From assembly GCF_900250075.1 (NCBI RefSeq), contig NZ_LT977070.1:3080894-3144893 (forward strand): 64,000 nucleotides of DNA, given 5' to 3'. This DNA comes from Cupriavidus taiwanensis. Lineage in GTDB: Bacteria > Pseudomonadota > Gammaproteobacteria > Burkholderiales > Burkholderiaceae. Shown in pieces: positions 59,924 through 64,000 of the stretch; positions within the stretch are counted from its first letter, which is position 1; each line of letters begins with the position of its first letter. A program made the translations under genes and the position numbers. The notes under the pieces were generated by a model that was not told the DNA's origin, did no database searches, and saw nothing but the letters and a program-made list of their open reading frames with translations.

Positions 59924-61398
59924 TGGCGGGCCTTGTCAGCATGAACCTCGTCACCCTGCTCTACCTGGTGGCCTCGGTGTGCTTTATCCAGGCGCTCAAG
60001 GGGCTGTCGCATCCGGCCTCGGCGCGCAAGGGCAATGCCTTCGGCATGATCGGCATGGCCATCGCGGTGGTGACCACGCTGGTGCTGATCATCAAGCTGA
60101 AGAACGAATTCCTCGCCGCGGGCACGGCCCAGTCGTCGGTGGGCACCGGCCTGGCGCTGATCTTCGCGGCGCTGGTGGTCGGCGGCGGCATCGGCGCCTA
60201 CGTCGCGCGCAAGGTGCAGATGACCAAGATGCCCGAGCTGGTCGCGGCGATGCACTCGCTGATCGGTCTCGCGGCGGTGTTCATCGCCGTGGCGGCGGTG
60301 GCCGAGCCGGCGGCGTTCGGCATCAGCCCGGCCGGCTCGCACCTGATCCCGCTGGGCAACCGCATCGAGCTCTTTATCGGCTGCTTCGTCGGCGCGATCA
60401 CGTTCTCGGGCTCGGTGATCGCCTTCGGCAAGCTGGCCGGGCGCTACAAGTTCCGCCTGTTCCAGGGCGCACCGGTGGTGTTCGCCGGCCAGCACATGCT
60501 GAACCTGGCGCTGGCGGTGGCCATGGTGGGCTTCGGCATCGCCTTCTTCATGACGCAGGAATGGCTGCCGTTCCTGGTGATGCTGGCGATCGCCTTCGTG
60601 CTGGGCGTGCTGATCATCATCCCGATCGGCGGCGCCGACATGCCGGTGGTGGTGTCGATGCTGAACTCGTACTCGGGCTGGGCCGCGGCGGGCATCGGCT
60701 TCTCGCTGAACAACCCGATGCTGATCATCGCCGGCTCGCTGGTGGGATCAAGCGGTGCCATCCTCTCGTACATCATGTGCAAGGCGATGAACCGCTCGTT
60801 CTTCAACGTGATCCTGGGCGGCTTCGGCGGCGATGCCGGCGCTGGCGCGGCCGCCGGCGCGCAGGCGCAGCGCAACGTCAAGTCGGGCTCGGCGGACGAC
60901 GCCGCCTTCCTGATGGGCAACGCCGAGACCGTGATCATCGTGCCCGGCTACGGCCTGGCGGTGGCGCGGGCCCAGCATGCGCTGAAGGAACTGACCGAGA
61001 AGCTGTCCGAGAAGGGCGTGACCGTCAAGTACGCGATCCACCCTGTGGCGGGCCGCATGCCGGGCCACATGAACGTGCTGCTGGCCGAGGCCGAGGTGCC
61101 GTACGACCAGGTCTTCGAGATGGAAGACATCAACAGCGAGTTCGGCCAGGCCGACGTGGTGCTGGTGCTGGGCGCCAACGACGTGGTCAACCCGGCGGCC
61201 AAGACCGATCCCAAGTCGCCGATCGCCGGCATGCCGATCCTGGAGGCGTACAAGGCCAAGACCATCATCGTCAACAAGCGCTCGATGGCCGCCGGCTATG
61301 CCGGCCTGGACAACGAGCTGTTCTATATGGACAAGACCATGATGGTGTTCGGCGACGCCAAGAAGGTGGTCGAGGACATGTTCAAGGCGGTCGACTAA
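59923..61398 (+). CDS. pntB: NAD(P) transhydrogenase subunit beta
   Basis: Membrane and NADP(H)-binding subunit, 491 residues. The N-terminal half has about eight or nine transmembrane helices, including GGGIGAYVARKVQMTKMPEL and PVVFAGQHMLNLALAVAMVG. The C-terminal soluble domain III binds NADP(H) (VIIVPGYGLAVARAQHAL, YAIHPVAGRMPGHMNVLLAE, VLGANDVVNPAA). The ATG at 59923 overlaps the pntAB stop (TGATG); a GTG three bases earlier is in frame. NADPH made here could serve biosynthesis, including ketopantoate reduction. Confidence 0.96.
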   Translation: MAGLVSMNLVTLLYLVASVCFIQALKGLSHPASARKGNAFGMIGMAIAVVTTLVLIIKLKNEFLAAGTAQSSVGTGLALIFAALVVGGGIGAYVARKVQMTKMPELVAAMHSLIGLAAVFIAVAAVAEPAAFGISPAGSHLIPLGNRIELFIGCFVGAITFSGSVIAFGKLAGRYKFRLFQGAPVVFAGQHMLNLALAVAMVGFGIAFFMTQEWLPFLVMLAIAFVLGVLIIIPIGGADMPVVVSMLNSYSGWAAAGIGFSLNNPMLIIAGSLVGSSGAILSYIMCKAMNRSFFNVILGGFGGDAGAGAAAGAQAQRNVKSGSADDAAFLMGNAETVIIVPGYGLAVARAQHALKELTEKLSEKGVTVKYAIHPVAGRMPGHMNVLLAEAEVPYDQVFEMEDINSEFGQADVVLVLGANDVVNPAAKTDPKSPIAGMPILEAYKAKTIIVNKRSMAAGYAGLDNELFYMDKTMMVFGDAKKVVEDMFKAVD

Positions 61399-61416
61399 GG
61401 TCGCACAGCCGGCCCG

Positions 61417-61443
61417 GCCCGCGCCCCGGGGGCGTGGGCTTTC
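61417..61443 (+). terminator. Probable terminator after pntB
   Basis: GCCCGCGCC and GGCGTGGGC pair (one G-U) around CCGGG and are followed by TTTC. It begins 19 bp past the pntB stop. The T tract is short. Confidence 0.5.
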
Positions 61444-61642
61444 GTGGTTCCGGCGCGGTTCACCGCCCTGGCCCGCCGGCCCTGCTGGAACAAGGGCCGC
61501 GCCCCGTCCCTCCCCCGCCGCAGGCGGCCCCGGCCGCAAGGCGTGCCTTGCAAGGCAGCCACGGCGCGCTATACTGGCCTGCGAATACGCACGCTGGCTT
61601 GCCACTTGCGCCACGCCTGTGCCAACCCCTGCCCGCCGCTCC

Positions 61643-62689
61643 ATGACCTTCAATCCGCACGACAGGAATCTGTCGGTCTTCCATCACCCGGTCCTGACTG
61701 TCCTTGTGGATGACAGCAAGTCCTTCATCGACAGCCTGGCGTTCCAGATGGATGCCGCGCGCGGGGTGATCACCTTCACCGATCCGCGCGAAGCGCTGCA
61801 GTGGATCCGCGAAGCCTACGCCACCCGCTTCCCGGGCTTCCTGCCGGTGCGCGTGACCCACGACGACCTGACCTTCCTGACCGAGCGCCGCACGGTCCAG
61901 CTCGACATCGACCGCATCTACCGCCAGATCCACGACGTCAACCGCTTCCTGCAGCCCGGCGTGGTGGTGGTCGACTATTCGATGCCGCAGATGGACGGCC
62001 TGGAATTCTGCCAGGCGCTGCAGGACCTGCCGTGCAAGACCATCCTGCTGACCGGCACCGCCGATGAAAGCATCGCCGTGCAGGGCTTCAACCACGGGCT
62101 GATCGACCGCTATGTGAAAAAGCACGACAGCAATATGGTGGAGCGGCTGGATCAGGAAATCGAAGCCATGCAGCAGGCTTACTTCGCCACGCTGTCGCGC
62201 ACGCTGCGCGAGCTGCTGACGCGGCATTCGTTCTCGTTCCTGTCCGATCCGGCCATGACCGAGCGCGTGCGCCAGCTGACCGCGCGCTACGGCTTTGTCG
62301 AGTACTACCTGTATCCCAATCCCGCCGGCATCCTGCTGCTGACCGCGCAGGGCCACGCCACCCTGATGGTGATCGAGACCCGCGCCGGGCTGATGACGCA
62401 GGTGGAGTCGGCCGAGGCCTACGATGCCCCCGCCGCGCTGATCGAAGGCCTGCGCGAAGGCCGGCTGGTGCCCTTCTTCTGGCCCGGCAACGGCATGTAC
62501 ACGCCGGCCTGCGTCGACTGGGAACAATACTGCCTGCCGGCCGAGCGCTGCGAAGGCAGGGAAGAATTCTTCTACGCGCTGTTCGACCTGCCGCGCCACC
62601 TGCTGCAGGAGCCGGTGGTCAGCCTGCAGAGCTTCCTGGCGGACTTCAGCCGCAACCCGGACGCGCTGACGGGGCGCAAGCGCCCCTGA
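61643..62689 (+). CDS. Atypical response regulator with insertion in the receiver domain
   Basis: Orphan two-component protein of 348 residues. Receiver residues are recognisable: Asp23/Asp24 (VLVDDSK), phosphoacceptor Asp111 (VVVVDYSMPQMDG), Thr137 (LLTGTAD) and Lys159/160 (RYVKKHD). The phosphoacceptor normally follows the acidic pair by about 40 residues; here the distance is 87, so an extra 45 or so residues (about 58-105) are inserted. The C-terminal half (about 175-348) has no helix-turn-helix, GGDEF, EAL or HD motif that I recognise. It ends before a convergent RlmL-like gene. No kinase gene is adjacent. I chose the ATG at 61643; an in-frame GTG lies 24 bp upstream. Confidence 0.8.
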   Translation: MTFNPHDRNLSVFHHPVLTVLVDDSKSFIDSLAFQMDAARGVITFTDPREALQWIREAYATRFPGFLPVRVTHDDLTFLTERRTVQLDIDRIYRQIHDVNRFLQPGVVVVDYSMPQMDGLEFCQALQDLPCKTILLTGTADESIAVQGFNHGLIDRYVKKHDSNMVERLDQEIEAMQQAYFATLSRTLRELLTRHSFSFLSDPAMTERVRQLTARYGFVEYYLYPNPAGILLLTAQGHATLMVIETRAGLMTQVESAEAYDAPAALIEGLREGRLVPFFWPGNGMYTPACVDWEQYCLPAERCEGREEFFYALFDLPRHLLQEPVVSLQSFLADFSRNPDALTGRKRP

Positions 62690-62716
62690 CGCCACAGCAC
62701 CGGTGCGCAGCCGGGG

Positions 62717-63970
62717 TCAGTCCGCCTGCTGCGCCCGGTTGGCGCCGCGCACCATGTCGAAACGGAACAGCCGGCACTCGATATTGCCGTTGTAGAGCGG
62801 CGTGCGGCGCGATTCCTTCAGCCGCAGCCGGCGCGGGAAGCCCAGGTCACCGGTGAACACCCACGCCTGCCAGCCCGCGAAATGCTGCTTCAGGGTGGTG
62901 GCAAAGGCGCTGGCGAACTGGTTGGCGGCGGCCTCTTCCACCTCGTCGCGCGGCTGTTCGTCTTCCGGCGCGCGGCGCTGCCCGCGCACCGCAATGCGCT
63001 CGCCGTACGGCGGATTCATCAGCAGCAGGCCCGGCTCGTCATAAGGCGGCTGCACGAAGCGGGCGTCGACCTGCTTGGTGCGCGCCTCGCCCGGCAGGCC
63101 GGCGCGTTCCCAGTTGGCGCGCGTGATCGCCAGCATGTCGGTGGAGATGTCCGAACCCACCACCTGCAGCTCATCGGCCGAGGCCAGCATGCGCGCGCGC
63201 TGCGCGTCCGACTTCAGCTTCTGCCACGCCTTGGTATCCATGCCCTTGAGCCATTCGAAGGCAAAGCTGCGGCTGCCGCCGGGCGCGATGCCCAGCGCCA
63301 CCTGCGCGGCCTCGACCAGGAAGGTGCCGCTGCCGCACATCGGATCGTAGAAGGGCCGGAAGGTCTGGCCCGGCACCCAGCCCGCCAGGCGCAGGATGCC
63401 GGCCGCCAGGTTTTCCTTCAGCGGGGCCTCGCCCTTCTCGGTGCGCCAGCCGCGCTTGAACAGCGGCTCGCCGCTAGTGTCGAGATACAGCGTGCAGTCG
63501 CGCTCGGTCAGGTGGGCGTAGATGCGCACATCCGGGCTGACGGTGTCGACGCTGGGGCGGGCCCCCAGCCGCTCGCGCATGGCATCGCAGACGCCGTCCT
63601 TGACCCGCAGCGCGGTGAAATTGAGGCTGCGCAGCGGCGACTTGTGCGACGTAATGTCCACGCGCAGCGACTCGTCGGGCGAGAACCACTGCTCCCAGCG
63701 CACCCCGCGCGCCAGCGTGTAGATGTCGTCCTCGTGCCGGTAGCCGCGCGCGGCCACGCGCATCAGCACCCGGCTGGCAATGCGCGAATGCAGGTTGACC
63801 GCATAGGCGGCGGCCATCTCGCCCGAGAAGTTGACGCCACCCGGCACTTCCTGGTGCACCGAAAACGGCGCCAGTGCGGCCATGCCCGGCATCGCGGCGA
63901 TCTCGCGCAGCTCTTCGGCGAGCGCGCTCTCCAGGCCGCGCGGGCAAGGGGCAAAGAAGGCTTGGGTCAT
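62717..63970 (-). CDS. rlmL: 23S rRNA (guanine-N2) methyltransferase, RlmL N-terminal-domain type
   Basis: THUMP-containing class I methyltransferase of 417 residues, corresponding to the N-terminal half of E. coli RlmL (G2445 N2-methylation). It starts with ATG at 63970 (MTQAFFAPCPRGLESALAEEL). A THUMP domain lies at about 50-160, motif I is PFYDPMCGSGTFLVEAA, an SDIS acidic loop follows, and the catalytic motif IV is LLLMNPPYGERI. It lacks the second (RlmK) domain, as is usual outside gamma-proteobacteria. An RlmL/YpsC label is by family; target nucleotide is not proven. Confidence 0.9.
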   Translation of the reverse strand: MTQAFFAPCPRGLESALAEELREIAAMPGMAALAPFSVHQEVPGGVNFSGEMAAAYAVNLHSRIASRVLMRVAARGYRHEDDIYTLARGVRWEQWFSPDESLRVDITSHKSPLRSLNFTALRVKDGVCDAMRERLGARPSVDTVSPDVRIYAHLTERDCTLYLDTSGEPLFKRGWRTEKGEAPLKENLAAGILRLAGWVPGQTFRPFYDPMCGSGTFLVEAAQVALGIAPGGSRSFAFEWLKGMDTKAWQKLKSDAQRARMLASADELQVVGSDISTDMLAITRANWERAGLPGEARTKQVDARFVQPPYDEPGLLLMNPPYGERIAVRGQRRAPEDEQPRDEVEEAAANQFASAFATTLKQHFAGWQAWVFTGDLGFPRRLRLKESRRTPLYNGNIECRLFRFDMVRGANRAQQAD

Positions 63971-64000
63971 GAGAGGGATTCCTGCAAACAAAAACGTCCG

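Overview
The window is about 64 kb of GC-rich chromosomal DNA from a beta-proteobacterium of the Burkholderiaceae. Gene content and protein sequences point most strongly to Cupriavidus (Ralstonia eutropha group). The clues are a PhcBSRQ cell-density operon, a recG-oxyR-katA-dps block, the queA-tgt-yajC-secDF block, an Hda/PcnB/FolK/PanB cluster, and split pntAA-pntAB-pntB. The species call is inference from family resemblance; no search was run. Genes are densely packed, codon use looks uniform, and I see no insertion sequence, prophage, CRISPR array, rRNA or tRNA gene.

Layout. 1-4.2 kb: a dihydropyrimidinase (cut by the left edge) with an MHS-family transporter, then purM. 4.3-12 kb (+): a PerM-like permease, hda, a HAD hydrolase, pcnB, folK, a deoxynucleoside kinase, panB, and a tungstate-type ABC permease/ATPase without a binding protein. 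12-18.2 kb (-): a fused PabB-PabC, dnaJ, dnaK (sigma-32-type promoter, no adjacent grpE) and a PduO-type adenosyltransferase. 18.5-28.9 kb (+): a D-lactate dehydrogenase-like flavoprotein with a LysR regulator and an acetyltransferase; glcD, an ion channel, glcE and glcF; an LrgA/LrgB pair; and a glyoxalase-fold protein with a WYL regulator. 28.9-31.7 kb (-): glutathione peroxidase, pilU, pilT. 31.7-33.3 kb (+): yggS, proC. 33.4-40.2 kb (-): ubiA, dps, katA, oxyR, recG. 40.4-46.2 kb (+): queA, tgt, yajC, secD, secF. 46.3-51.2 kb (-): phcQ, phcR, phcS, phcB. 51.5-55 kb (-): two YceI proteins, cytochrome b561, purB. 55.4 kb to the end: a GST, mnmA with a Nudix hydrolase, pntAA-panD-pntAB-pntB, an orphan response regulator of unusual build, and an RlmL-like methyltransferase.

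How parts work together. recG-oxyR-katA-dps is a peroxide-defence block, and OxyR has Cys199 and Cys208 at the E. coli positions. glcD-glcE-glcF encode a glycolate dehydrogenase. The LrgA/LrgB pair directly downstream belongs to the family of plant plastid PLGG1, so a glycolate transport role is plausible. PhcB is predicted to make a fatty-acid methyl-ester signal read by PhcS, PhcR and PhcQ; no protein of that operon carries a DNA-binding domain. panD sits inside the transhydrogenase operon.

The most interesting non-coding items are a perfect 17-bp inverted repeat in the purB/gst divergent region and a family of REP-like palindromes. One palindrome supplies the ribosome-binding site of lrgA. 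Another encodes the N-terminus of the PabB-PabC fusion. A further candidate is a palindromic operator upstream of the glyoxalase-fold/WYL pair.
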